From: Lepidostoma basale
Taxonomy: Eukaryota > Arthropoda > Insecta > Trichoptera > Lepidostomatidae
Direction of reading: 5' to 3'
Length of the DNA: 64,000 nt
Assembly: GCA_022606425.2 (NCBI GenBank)
Contig: JAHDVF020000742.1
Span: forward strand, 310,001 to 374,000
Shown: positions 30,790 to 43,200 of the stretch, in pieces
Layout of the letters: the number at the start of each line of letters is the position of its first letter
How positions within the stretch are numbered: the first letter of the stretch is position 1
Notes under the pieces: generated by a model
The model's input: the letters and a program-made list of their open reading frames with translations, nothing else
The model's database searches: none
What the model was told of the DNA's origin: nothing
Program-made: the position numbers and the translations under genes

Positions 30790-31080
30790 GTTGAAGTATC
30801 ATATAATATAATAGTATTTCGGCCAAAACAATAGACTATTTAATTAATAATATTTTATATTCGTAAATATCCTCTACATTGTTAAAAATTAAAGGAATTA
30901 GTTTTATTTATTAAATTATTTAAAATATCTGCTGCCCCGGCTAATGGTGTCTGGAAATTCCAAAAAATTACAAAAACACAAACATGTCCTTCCGCCATTT
31001 TCTTAAGGCATCTATTGAGAACAGGTAAAATAATATAATATATTGTGTATAGTATACTACCAGAAACGCATGAGAGATGG
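30790..31080. other. no gene recognised
   Basis: AT-rich. An open frame at 30882-31088 (minus) shows no motif. Confidence 0.3.
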
Positions 31081-31084
31081 TTCG

Positions 31085-31395
31085 ACATTAGGAAGACAGG
31101 ATACTCTCCAGAATTAAGGGTATTTGCCTTCTGAACGTACTTTCACTAATATGAAAGACGTCGATCTCCGAGGAGACCGCGTTTAGCAGATTAATTGCTC
31201 TTCCTACCGGTGTCACTAGAGGCAGGTTGGTTCTCGCGGCCGGTAAGTAAAACAATCTATGCTTTCGCTGACGGAGATATCTATCCGAACACCCTCCAGC
31301 ACGGCCGAGATCTCGAAATATCCCCTGAGTAATCTAAAGAAATGGGTTATGAGATGCCCATCTCTTCGAAGCTGCAGAGAGTTGGCTCAAAGCAT
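31085..31395. repeat. unclassified GC-richer segment
   Basis: Base composition differs sharply from the neighbours and both strands contain stops. It resembles LINE coding remains but I could not assign a family. Confidence 0.25.
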
Positions 31396-31720
31396 CCCCA
31401 AAAGAAATGATTTAAATATTTGATCTGTTCAGTTTTCTTCGGTCTTCCTCTATATCTAGCTCCATCTACATCGTGAACATATATATTTTTTCCCATTCGT
31501 TCTTCATTCATTCTTTCCATGTGTTCAAACTATTTTGTTCATAACAATTTCATTCAAACTATGTTCACTTCGTAAATTTTCATTTGACACTCTATCATAC
31601 TCAGATTTTCCACACATTGGTCTAAGAGATCTCATTTCTACTGCATTTACTCTACTTTCATCATTCTTTTGCAGGTCCATGCTTCGCTTCCATATATAAG
31701 GGTCGGTACAAGGACATCGT
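31395..31720 (-). mobile_element. RTE-A LINE fragment
   Basis: The complement carries the SEAWTCKRMMKVE-like, RRPMCGKS and FEHMERMNEERM blocks with frame breaks. Both ends are missing. Confidence 0.6.
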
Positions 31721-31724
31721 TGAA

Positions 31725-32260
31725 AATAAGTAAGCTTGTACTGTATAAAATAATCTATTTAAGTTCCTGGGTTCATGTTTAAAGCTCTTTGAGTTGGATT
31801 TCGTAAAAGCAGTCTTAAGGAGTATTCCCTATTTTTATTTAAAATTCGAATCTTGCAATTTTATTTTGACACCCGTTAGAAGCTCCAATTTGAGGGTATA
31901 AATAATTCAACAGAATCTCAAGCATTACTAAGAATCGAATTGTTCTTCGCATTTGGCTCACCGGAATCATAACATGGCAGTTGAGTTATAAATCTATTGA
32001 TGAGCTATTCGGATTCCTCGAAATTCAGTTAACGGCGGAGAAAATAGCTTCAGATAAAGTATCGAAGCCTTGCAACTGATTCTGGGAAGTGGTAAAAACA
32101 CACAGTTTATTAAAGCAAACTTGTTATAACTTTATTTTACTCTTTTCGTTGATATTTTATCATAGCGAATTACTCTGCACTCTGTGTATTTTAGAAAAAT
32201 AAAAGCTACATCTTTCACCTACTAGAGCAGTTAGAAATTAACAAACATATTAGGAACCCC
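31725..32260. other. no gene recognised
   Basis: No feature could be supported. Confidence 0.35.
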
Positions 32261-32264
32261 AACA

Positions 32265-32960
32265 AAACATGCAAACATTTCACTGAGAACAATGTGCGGG
32301 AAAACGATATATGATAGAATACCGAAAGATAAATTAAGGAATAATTGTAAGGCAGATATCAGACCTGACCAGATTTGAGGCCTTAAAAATTCTACACGGA
32401 GTGATTAAGGAAGAGATAACAGACAGCAGCTACAAATTAACTAAATATTCAGACATACACAGACACTGGACCAGGAACTGTGACAGATATCACTTACCGA
32501 ATGCACGAACTAAGACAGGACAATCAAGGATATTGAACAATGGACTGAAACTTTACAATGAACTACCAAAAAGACACAAGGAGTCTCACCACAACTCAAT
32601 ATAAAATATATCTGAAACAACACATAATTAATAGTAAGATTTAAAAATGTATCCATATAACCCAATTGTTTTTTTTTAAATAAAATAAATAAAAAAGGGA
32701 CCCCTGAGATGGTTTGGTCATATGAAACGAATGGATGAGAGAAGAATGGTTAAAATTTCGTATACAAGCAGTGTGAGTGGAAAGAGAAGCCGTGGAATAC
32801 CAAGTAAAGCATGGCACGACCAAATTAATCAAATACTAAAAGGCGGCCACATTCGAAGTCGGAAAAATCGACGAACGTGCATATTACGATGTATGAATTT
32901 AGATGAAGTTAGAGCAGAATGGCGGTCCATCCTCTTGCTTACCCCTCCGGGGAAACCATT
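32265..32960 (+). mobile_element. RTE-A-type LINE fragment with a nested CR1-like piece
   Basis: RTE-A-type blocks occur at 32265-32355 (RTMCGKTIYDRIPKD-like) and 32690-32960 (WFGHMKRMDERRM, KAWHDQINQILKGGHIRSRK). The middle is a different LINE end. Confidence 0.65.
32356..32690 (+). mobile_element. CR1/jockey-like LINE C-terminal fragment
   Basis: It encodes YSDIHRHWTRNCDRYHLPNA and SRILNNGLKLYNELPKRHKE, the usual end of CR1/jockey-type polymerases. A (TAAA)n-rich tail follows. Confidence 0.65.
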
Positions 32961-32964
32961 CCCA

Positions 32965-33465
32965 TATTCCCCTAAATTATAAAAAAAACAGACTTTGTAT
33001 TCGAATTACGTTGCAATCTTACTAAAAAGCAGCATAATGTGAGTTTCTTTTGCAAAATTTACACAATAAATATTAAAATATTATTTTACCTTCCGCAGTA
33101 AATTGATTGATCAAAATTGATTTTAAAAAAAACTGTTTATTCTACGTGTATTTCTTCTTTACAAATGAAAATTGGGAGAAGTACTTTCAGGAATTATACG
33201 AGTACAATGATGGAAATGAGAATATTACGAGTTATTTATTGCTGGGAAGACAACGTCAATGGTAGGTACCTACTGATACCAACATGTTCAGAGAATGAAT
33301 TCCATGCATGGCTTTGCACGGAATACCAGAGACCCTTAAAACGATGAAGAGATAGCCGGAGTTCAAAAATACAGGAGAAGAATCCCGTAATAACAGACTC
33401 ATAAATCTACAACATGTTGAAGAAGAAGAAGAAGTGTTACTTTAAAGCATGAAATTAATGATCTT
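32965..33465. other. possible LINE scrap, otherwise nothing recognised
   Basis: 33200-33430 ends in (GAA)n like RTE-D copies, but no family peptide is clear. Confidence 0.3.
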
Positions 33466-33469
33466 CTTC

Positions 33470-33890
33470 TTATTCCTCTTACTTTAGGCCTTTTGACCTG
33501 TTTGTGACGGTGGACTGTCCTGGGATGATGATGTCCGGCCATCTCTCCATCTCTTTGGCGGCCTTCCTGGTAATCTCTTGCTTCTTGGGTTTTCATCTTT
33601 ACCAATTTTTGTAATTCTTGTATTCTCCATGCGGTCTACGTGGTCTCTCCAAAAGCACCCTCTGCTTCTTCCCCATCTCACTATGTCCTCAACACCACAG
33701 ACAAACCTTATCGTTTTATTTCTGATCCGATCTCTGAGGGCTTTGCCTGCGATGCAGTGTAGGGTTCGCATTTCTGCTACTCTAAGAAGGTTCTTAGTTC
33801 TATTGGTATCAGCTCTGACCTCTATTCCATACGTCATGATGGGGCGAACGCATGCCTTGTATTGATTTTTATCTAAAATGATATCATGCA
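33470..33890 (-). mobile_element. RTE-D LINE, best-preserved fragment
   Basis: The minus strand is open for 135 codons. It encodes YKACVRPIMTYGIEVRADTN, LLRVAEMRTLHCIAGKALRD, GVEDIVRWGRSRGCFWRDHV and LPGRPPKRWRDG. This is the C-terminal tail after the RT domain. Confidence 0.75.
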
Positions 33891-34029
33891 TTACCGCTTT
33901 AATATTAGGTATGTATAAAATATATTACAATATATTGAAACAAGGTCCCCTGAACTTTTATTTAGTTGGAAAATAAGCGATAAATTGTAACGATTTTTTA
34001 TATATAAAACACTGTTTTTTCCACTTTTG

Positions 34030-34190
34030 AGCTAATTTTTCTTTCATCATCAGCCGTCTGTCATCCACTGCTGAATGTAGGCCTCTCCCAAAGCCCGCCA
34101 CCGCCCCCTATCCATTGCCGCTACCATCCATCCATGTCCAGCAATCCTCTTCAGATCGTCGATCCAGCGGGCAGGGGGACGTAATTTTTC
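34030..34190 (-). mobile_element. RTE-B-like LINE C-terminal tail
   Basis: The complement encodes RPPARWIDDLKRIAGHGWMV and MDRGRWRALGEAYIQQWM. This pattern is very common at the end of arthropod RTE-type proteins. Confidence 0.7.
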
Positions 34191-34207
34191 TTTACTAAGG
34201 GAAAAAA

Positions 34208-34466
34208 TATTATTATTATTATTACTATTTTGTTGAATCGCTCTTTACATCATGTCAGCATGAGCCAATTCGATGTAAAGGGTATTATAGCTATCAAAGT
34301 GATTCTTGTGACATGTGATAGGTAGCTAATCTATCGCCATTTTATTGTCACGTGAATTCTACACCAGACCAAAGACAGTGTGACAATCACACTGCCCTCA
34401 CCGGGAATTGAACCCGGAACCTTCGGGGTGGCAGCCAATGAACTTACCACTCGGCCACGAAGGTCG
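34208..34466 (-). mobile_element. tRNA-derived SINE, subfamily with (AAT)n tail
   Basis: On the minus strand the head GACCTTCGTGGCCGAGTGGT, the B box and the body are as in other copies. The 3' part differs and ends in (AAT)n instead of CGACCTGTTGT plus poly-A. The second copy of this tail type is at 55441-56255. Confidence 0.75.
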
Positions 34467-34544
34467 CTAAAATAAACTTAAAAGTGGAAAAACAGTGTTT
34501 TAATTCATAAAAATCGTCATTATGGAATTCCACAGTGTTAACGC

Positions 34545-35000
34545 CTTAAGTTTATCTAATATTGATAAATAGTAAGTATCACCAAATCGTTTCATCGTCT
34601 TTTTTTCATCATTATAAATTTTCATGATCACGTAAAAAACTATTTTTTTTAGAAATTCGGACGAGTATTTCAGTATCTATCATGTTTGTATGCTGCTCGC
34701 CTGAACTATTCTTAATAAACTTGACCATGGTACTTGTAGCCACGGACGCCCCAGATAGATTGACGCCGCCAACTGTTTATTTTCAAATCTCTTGTTTATT
34801 CTTCGCGGAAAATGTGGTAGGGGTGTGAAAAATGCGAGTTTTATTGTCTGCTTTCTTGGCACTTTACTCTCCCACGTATCTACACGTGTCTGCACATTCC
34901 TGAAAACCCTAAGCTTAATTGATTCGTACGTAAGTACTAAGTGAGGTACCTAAATACTACATGTATACATTGAAAGAACGTTTTTCAAACTAGATTACAA
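34545..35000. other. no gene recognised
   Basis: The 71-codon minus frame at 34680-34895 has no recognisable motif. Confidence 0.35.
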
Positions 35001-35004
35001 ATTA

Positions 35005-35322
35005 ATTTCCGGATCGTCCAGCTGACGACAAGTGCACCATCTAAAAGAACATTATGTGTTAATTATTGTTATGTGTTATTTTATTTTATATCATTGTATT
35101 TTGTATAATTTGTTTTAGATTAATTATGTAGACGTTGAGTGATTAAAGTGTGCGCGGGAGATGCCTATTGGTGGCGATGAGGTTCGCAACCCATCACACC
35201 GCGTCTCTCGCGTTGGCGAAAAGAGAAGAATGGAGTGCAGCATCGATTAAAGTGTTGCAGTTCATTCTTTCTGTCTACCCTTTCGGGGAAACGGCGTGAT
35301 GGTTAGTTAGTTAGTTAGTTAG
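35005..35322 (+). mobile_element. NA-A short non-autonomous element, copy 3
   Basis: It starts near CCGGATCGTCCAGCTGACGA, contains the diagnostic core and ends GGGGAAACGGCGTGATGG plus (GTTA)4. Confidence 0.75.
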
Positions 35323-35679
35323 ACACATTGTAAATATGTGCATAGATTGTCATGGTTGACAGAAATACAGTTCTATGAATTTTTTTCCTCGTTCTCGCTA
35401 AAGGTGGGTGGAAAACCCTGAAGAACGGGTTTGAAACGATTTCCGAAACTTCGGTCGAAGAAGATACTACGAGGTACGGAAATAAATAATACATATTTTA
35501 TTCCGTAATGCGATATGCTATAATAAAAAATAAATGATATGTGGAATAGGTAGGCATGCTTAGTTGTCAATTTAATGGTTATTTAAAAAAATAGTGAAAT
35601 CTGTTCTATTTGTGAAATTCATATATTTGATGGCGACCAGTTTTGTCGTCTATCTGATTCTAGAATAATAAATATGTGC

Positions 35680-35967
35680 ACCATCTATTGTAAAAATAAC
35701 ATTTTGTGTTAAATTATTTTTATTTTGTTATTTTATTTTATATCATTGTATTTTATATTATTTGTTTTAGATTTTTTTGTTGATGTTGGACGATGTCGAA
35801 GTGTGCGCGGGAGATGCCTATTGGTGGCGATGAGGTTCGCAACCCATCACACCGCGTCTCTCGCGGGGCGAAAAGAGAAGGATGGAGTGCCGCATCGGTT
35901 CAAGTGTGACAGTCCATTCTTTCTGCCTACCCTTTCGGGGAGACGGCGTGATGGTTAGTTAGTTAGT
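35680..35967 (+). mobile_element. NA-A short non-autonomous element, copy 4
   Basis: Same structure as copy 3, starting near GTGCACCATCTA and ending GGGGAGACGGCGTGATGG plus (GTTA)n. The 77-codon frame inside is incidental. Confidence 0.75.
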
Positions 35968-35969
35968 TA

Positions 35970-36530
35970 GTTTTTTAATAAATTTTTGTAATAAGGTAAT
36001 TTTATAAATATTGTTTAACGCCATGAAAATATACTGCAGTAAACGCATTGCATATGCTAATGCACAATAATTCTATTATTATGGATATTTTTTTGTATGT
36101 ACAATATATAAGCGAAAAATATTCATAAATGGTAGCCGCGTTTATAAGTGAATATTAATAATTTTTATTTTCTCTATTAGAACAACTTCGATAGCTCTAA
36201 ATATTGTCATTAATTTAATTATGCGTTAATTTACTATTTAAATTGATATCTGTGTTCCACGAATTGGTAAATATATATCTCTCACGTAACCACTCATTTT
36301 AATGGCTTCGCCGTATTAGGATTTCATGACCTCGTTAATTTTGGTAGGCATTCATTCTTTGTGTTTGTCAAATCGTATTATTCCAATACATTAAACATTT
36401 TATATTATAAATAAATGTTTAAAATCAGACAAGTTTTTAAAACAACAACACTACTAATTTTATCTAGAAAGGTAAAAATAATGAAAAAATAAAAGGTCAA
36501 TTTTTCAATAAATTTTATCCTAAATCGTAC
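35970..36530. other. no gene recognised
   Basis: AT-rich DNA upstream of the Tudor gene. No promoter element could be identified. Confidence 0.35.
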
Positions 36531-36531
36531 C

Positions 36532-36930
36532 TTGATTGCCATCTTTTGTTTTTTATTCAAACTAATAATTTACTTAAGTAGGTATCTACTCTTATCTTTA
36601 CCTTGTTCTATAATTTCGAAGAGATTGTTTGTGGATTATCTGTCATTTTTTGGCGGTTTGAATATTTTGCCGACATTCTTATATCGAATATTTAATTTTG
36701 ACGGTAACAGAAGTTCTAACTTTTTTTTATTGTTTATTTTAATTCGGTGAGTTCTATGGTTGACATTTACAAAAATCAATTTAGTTTTTATTTTACTTCT
36801 CGTCTGGAAATATTTTCCCCACGTTTCCTGCCAGAAGATTCAAGTTTATTGCTTCGAAAAACTAGTAGTGTTATCTGTTCATAAATCACTGACAATTGTT
36901 GATCATACTATTGCTGAATATTGTACCTAT
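36532..36930 (+). other. candidate upstream exons with degenerate RING- and B-box-like modules
   Basis: Open segment 36532-36711 contains FCFLFK, LPCS and ILPTFLYRIF spaced like a RING finger whose later ligands are lost. Three expected Cys positions read Phe (TTC or TTT), one G-to-T change from Cys. Open segment about 36786-36922 contains QVYCFE, VHKSL and VDHTIAE, like a B-box with most Cys/His replaced. CCAG at 36831-36834 and TTTAG near 36785 are acceptor-like. GTAACA near 36712 and GTACCT at 36923 are donor-like. The phase-1 end at 36922 fits the frame of the next exon at 37086. Alternatively this is ordinary intron DNA. Confidence 0.3.
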
Positions 36931-37085
36931 TTGTTTTTTACACACCTGATGTTTTTGTCGTATTTAATAATTAAAAAAAATATTATTTATTAACGATATT
37001 TCATTCCCGTTTACCACATGTCATGTGATTCGGTTTGTAGATATATTTTTGTAACACTTACAAGCATTAACATTTGTAATTTTAG

Positions 37086-37228
37086 TTAAAATGAGTTCCG
37101 AAGATACAACATTCAAATTAACCAATAGAAGCGCAGAAAGATGGCAGTCCAATTTCAGGACTTTGGTTGAAATTTTTCAAACCGAGTGTGATGAAGCACA
37201 TTCCTTATTGAGTCTCCTTTCAAAGAAG
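37086..37228 (+). CDS. Tudor gene exon 1 (first supported)
   Basis: It encodes SAERWQSNFRTLVEIF and DEAHSLLSLLSKK, probably helical. The donor AAG|GTAATG ends in phase 0. ATG 37091 is the first Met. The preceding TTTTAG at 37080-37085 can act as an acceptor, in which case TTAAA is also coding. Confidence 0.7.
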
Positions 37229-40200
37229 GTAATGTATATTGCGAAATTAAACAAATATGTTTCATGTTAACACTTTCAACAAGAAATGTAGTTTGACTTG
37301 TGCAACCGATTGATGCTTAACAGCTGGAAGTGTATTTCTATCTTTAACACCAGTCTTATTTCCTAACAGTTAAAATAAATATCCTCAAAGACAATGTTGT
37401 TTGTGTCCGACGAGTTATGAATATAAATTATGCGACTTTCCTCTTTACAGGTGGAATATTTCATTGAATATATATGCATATCATATTTTTGTTGTTAATG
37501 TAGTAACAGTAGGCAGCGAAAGTGGACTCTTACGCTGCTTTACCCTGGCACAATCTTCTAGCCATGCCGATGTATCTGACTCTACATGGCCAATATTTGA
37601 TTGATTTGGATGTGCCACATATTCCCGGTTTATATAAATTTCATGCATATATAATATATACACTCTTCACAAATGATGAATGTTAATAAGTCCAAGGCAA
37701 TGATTTTTGAAAAGGAAGAAACCATGACAGTCTGCAACATTAGCGCGAATGGTGAAAATTTGGAGCAAGTAGTTGAGTTTGTGTATTTAGGTAGTATGTT
37801 TACAAGAGATGGGAGAGTGGAGAGGGATATTGAAAGAAATGTTGGGGCAGGCAACAAAGTGAATGGTGCACTTAAAGTAGTCATCGCAAACAAAAACCTA
37901 TCCAAAAAAGCTAGAATGGCAGTGCACAATGGTGTTCTTCTACCGACCCTTATGTATGGAAGCGAAGCATGGAACTGGCAAAAGAAGGATGAAAGTAGAA
38001 TAAATGCAGTAGAAATGAGATCTCTTAGACGAATGTGTGGATACTCTGTGTATGAAAGAGTGTCGAATGAAAATATAAGAAGTGAATGCGGTGCGAATGA
38101 TGGTGTCATGAACAAAATAATGAAAGGATCATTATGATGGTTTGGACATATGGAAAGAATGAATGAAGAAAGAATGGTAAAAAAATTATATGTTAATGAT
38201 GTAAATGGTACCAGAAATAGAGGAAGACCGAGGAAAACGTGGCACGATCAAATAAATCAAATATTGAATGTCGGCCATGTGAGGAGTCAGAGAAATCGAC
38301 GCGCGTGCATGACACGATGTATGAATGTTGAGGAAGCGAGAGAAATATGTCAGTAAAGAAAGGTGCGGCAGTCCATTCTTTCTGCCTACCCCTTCGGGGA
38401 GACGGCGTGATGGTTAGTTAGTTAGTTAGTTACACTCTTCACCATTCTATCATAATTATTTTTTTCACAAATTTAAACCATTTTAATGATCCATGACTAA
38501 CCATCACGCCGTCTGTCTCCTTCCGAGCCCTGATTACACACTACATCTTTCTAATACGGCTTTTTATGGAGAATCCTTCCTTTTGTCTTATTTTATAAAT
38601 TAATCAAGCAGTTGTTGGCACGTAAAACAAGAATGATCAAGGAGTGCAAAGGGTTAACTCTTGCTATCTTATAAATATTTATACACATTCGTCTAAGATA
38701 TCTTATTTCTAATGCATTTATTCTACTTTCTTTCTTTTATTAGTTCCATGTTAAACTTCCTTACGTGAGGGTTGGTACAAGAATATCATTGTGAAACTTA
38801 TTGTTGTTGATAGATTAAGATTGTTAGAATTTGATGTTCAATGTTTTGAAGTTAATGATTAACAATAATAGAATCAAATAATATAGACCTAAAACTGAGA
38901 ATACTCCTCATCAAGACCTATGTATGGAGTGTCTTGATGTACGGCTGCGAGACATGGTGCCTATCCGAAAGGGATAAGCGGAGACTAGAGGCTTTTGAGA
39001 TGTGGTCCTATAGAAGACTCTTTGGAATTTCCTGGAGAGACCACATCACGAATGAGGAAGTTCTTCAAGGAATCGAAGGAGGAAGGCACCTGCTCAGGAC
39101 CTTGTCCGAAAGGCGTGCAAGATGGATCGGCCATGTAATACGTCAAGAAGGTCTCTTGCATGCCATAATGGAGGGTATGATCGAGGGGACAAACTCTAGG
39201 GGACGCCCACGCCGAGAGTACCTGGAGGACCTGTTGGTGGACGTGCGCTGCTCATCATATGCAGATCTCAAAAGAGCCGCACAAGACAGGGAAAAATGGA
39301 AGAGAATAATGGAGGAAATTGCTGCAAACCAATCCCAGGATTGAAACCAGAGAAGAAGATTAACAATAAAAATTAAATGAAATAAATATTTTACAGCTTA
39401 CCTAGCAAACCTTTTATTTCAGCTCTCCAATACGAGCTTCAAAAAACATTCATCGGAACTTGTCATAAGTAAGATGAAACAGTTGAACAATCTGGTCTTC
39501 TTGCTCATGGAGTTCAACAAATGTGCAGAAAGTTTTTGTAAGTTTACGCTTATGTTAATCAAGCCAAATAAAGTAGTACATAATTATCACATTGTCGTAA
39601 GGGGGGTCACATGATCATAATATCAATTTTACTACTGTCATTTTTTAAAGTGAATGTGTAGGTACTTTATAATGAATGGTAATATATGAATCTGCCAAGT
39701 TATTATATTGTATAATTTTTCACAGAGCAATATTTGCAAAAATTTCAGTTAACAGTTCAGCTAGATTTTTATATAATTTATAAATTATTGAGCATACGTT
39801 ATTTTCCAACCTATTATTCTAAGCTTTGTCAGAATAATAAAAACATTTTTATTGCTTCAGTTACAAACTTAAAACGAATATATTTTCTTAAAACTAATTA
39901 GTTGTATAATACATAGATATATTTAGTTAGTAAACTTATTTTATTATACAGTAGAACCTGGATAATTGGAACCTGGTTAATTGGCAAAACTCTATAATTG
40001 GCAGAAAAGTTCGGGTCCCACCCCCTTGGAGGACTAGAACCTCTTTAATTGGAAAACAGAAACCTGTTTAATTGAATTGCCTTAAGCCTCTGTAATTGGA
40101 GAGCACTGCCTTCTCGACCTCTGTAATTGGAGAGCACTGCATTCTCGACCTCTGTAATTGGAGAGCACTGCCTTCTCGACCTCTGTAATTGGAGAGCACT

Positions 40201-43200
40201 GCCTTCTCGACCTCTGTAATTGGAGAACACTGCCTTCTCGACCTCTGTAATTGGAGAGCACTGCCTTCTCGATCTCTGTAATCTGACAACTCCTCAATAT
40301 TTGTTTTGTACCCATCAAAGGTGGTCCATTTTAGAACGCAATGTTTCACAAACGTTAATATAACAACCTTAATTTGAACTCGAAACTAAAACTAATCCAA
40401 AAATTTGACGCCGCTAAATCTCCCGAAGAGTTGTGCAACATTTTTAGCGTGTGAAACAGGCCCATAAAACTCGATTTTTTCAAACCTCAATAATGAAATT
40501 TATTATTTGTATGTGTATGCATGTATGTACAATTACAATTTATTTATTTAAATTTTATTAAATTATTATTATTCATTGTTTGGTACATCAATTTATGAAT
40601 TGTTTTTATTGCTTTTCTGTTTATGTGGTTACAAAACTTTGTTAAAAAACCAAAGCACAATCTGGACCTGGATAAATGAAAAACTGGATAATTGGAAAAC
40701 TCGGTTAATTGACCATCGTAGGACTAGTCCTTGGAATGCCAATTATCCAGGTTCCACTGTATTCAAAATGTAAATCATGTAATTTCTAAACTCTGTTGTA
40801 TTAATACACGTCGACCTTAATGGCAGAGTGGTAAGAGCTCTGACTTCCATACCGAAGATCCCGGGTTCGATTCCCGGCGATGGCAGTGTGATTGTTACAC
40901 TGTCTTTGGTCTGGTGTAGAATTCTTGTGACAATAAAATGGCGATAGATTGGCTACTTATCATATGTCACAAGAATCAATATAATAGCTAAAATAAATTG
41001 TATACAGTAATTGGGTTCAAACAACCTGTTGTATACAAGGAAAAAAAAATCAGTTTGATTATAAGACACACATTTTGTCTTATTATTGAGTCTGCGTATA
41101 TATTGCGCCTTATGGTCAATTGTTTTTTTTACAATTTATCTTCTGACTTACGAAGTAATAGGGCATATCCAAAACCCCAGAGACTACCGTCCCCTCTAAG
41201 TCTAGGATTGGGTTAATAAATTGTTTTTTCATTTTAGTTCCGGAGAAAACCAATATTAAATCTGAACTGGATAGTGAATGCGATATTGAATCATTATCAT
41301 CCTGTTTAACCAAAGATTCCGACATTGAAAACAATCAAACGAAAGATGAACATATTCAGCCTCCCGCCCTGCAAGATATTGTACAATCGGACCATTCTTC
41401 TCCAATAGAACCATCTAGCATTGATGTTACGGAGCCAGCAATTTGTAAAGAAGTCGTTCAAAAGGAAATTGAATCTCAAATAATAGTTGAAACATCTCAG
41501 GATGCTGCTACGGAAAATAATTTAGTTTCAGAAACAATCGCAAGTGTGAGCTGCAAGTCAGAATATTCAAATGAATCTAAATTTGAAAATCAGTGTGTTG
41601 TTGAAGTTAAAGATGTGCCAACTATAATCCACGTTGTTCAAAATCCTTCCACAGGTATTGGAATTATTTTTAATATGTCTTATTAGAGTAGTATCCTTGT
41701 AATATTTTATCATTACTTTATAAGCCTTTTTATATATACAGTAGATGCTCTCTTAACCGGTCTTGACGGGACCGACCCAGGGCCGGATAGCAAAAAAGCC
41801 GGTTAAAGAGAAGGTAGTGAAAAACACATAAAAAAAAACACTTTCGCAAGGAAGAAAAAAAACACAATTTTTTCAAAACACTAAGAAAACAGAACTTTTA
41901 TTCTGTATTAGAAACTCACACATTAAAAAGTTATACTTCACAAACTGTAAAAAAGATGTACAGGAAAAAGCCACACATCACTCCAATTTTAAAAAAAAAA
42001 GTAGGCCTTCAATGGATTAAAAAATTCTGTTATTTTCTGCTGCTTCTTGTGTTGAATCGAAGAATCCTTCTGCTGCTGTATATGTAATGTTCATAAAGAA
42101 AGCCTAGACTTCCTAGAAGAGGCCGGTTAAAGCGGCGCCGGTTAAGAGAGCGTCTACTGTATAAGATTTATATATTTGAAATTACATTTTATTATGTTTC
42201 TTTTTCAGCAGTTCCAAAAATTCCGCCACAAACACCTTTAGAATTGCATAAAAAAATGCAGTGTCAAGTAACTTACATAGAAAGCCCGTCCAAATTTTAT
42301 ATTGTGTTGTCATATTCACCTGAATTTGAAAGGTAATTCAATTCTTATATTTGTTATGTATAGCTGCTTGAACAGATCTGAAATTCCATATTTGATAAGA
42401 AACTTATTTTTTTTTATGTATGACATGATTCAACTTACAAATGTATTTTATTATTATTATAATTAAACTGCCAAACTCTAATGAAAGAAGAGAAGGCATG
42501 GTGGTCTAAAGTATTATGAACAAATTAATAAAATTATTATTATGACTATTGGAAAAATGAATGGAGAAAACAAATGAAGTAAGGATGGCGAAGAAAGCGA
42601 ATGGAGCACAAAATCAAGAAGATGTACGGCATGATCAAACAAATAAAAAAAAAAAATTTCAAACAACAGCAAAACCATCATTCCGTTTTACCTCTAGGGT
42701 AGGCAGAGAGAATGGACTGCCATACTCTGGTTTTGGATCGTAGTAGTGATATTTGTTCTTCAGCACTAAGATAAAATATTGCCAGTAAAATAAATTAAGA
42801 TGGTTTGGACACATGGAAAGAATGAATGAAGAAAGAATGGTAAAAAAATTATATGTTAATGATGTAAATGGAACCAGAAATAGAGGAAGACCGAGGAAAA
42901 AGTGGCACGATCAAATAAATCAAATATTGAATGTCGGCCATGTGAGGAGTCAGAGAAATCGACACGCGTGCATGACACGATGTATGAATGTTGAGGAAGC
43001 CAGAGAAATATGTCAGGAAAGAAAAGTGTGGCAGTCCATTCTTTCTGCCTACCCCTTCAGGGAGACGGCGTGATGGTTAGTAGTTAGTTAAAATAAATTA
43101 ATTTACCATGATGAAAAATCGCCATTCTTCGTCAGCTTGTCTCCATCCACTGCTGGACGTACGCCTCTCCACTCCCACGCCATCTCTCTTGGTCTCTTGC

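Larger units (their letters stand above)
33935..34545. repeat. Penelope-like inverted arms containing other insertions
   Basis: AAAACACTGTTTTTTCCACT (from about 34005) and its inverted partner AAAAGTGGAAAAACAGTGTT (from about 34478) flank a LINE tail and a SINE. The right side ends in GGAATTCCACAGTGTTAACG, the family tail. Confidence 0.45.

Noticed and set aside
37630..38115. Minus-strand 161-codon gene
   Set aside because: It is the antisense shadow of the RTE-A copy at 37665-38432; similar shadows occur at every RTE-A copy.
40087..40285. CRISPR-like repeat array
   Set aside because: The 31-bp units are directly adjacent without unique spacers, and they lie inside a TA-flanked pogo-like element of an animal genome.
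40045..40349. Three overlapping minus-strand proteins with the repeat SNYRGREGSALQLQR
   Set aside because: A stop-free 31-bp repeat yields the same periodic peptide in every frame; no other gene evidence.
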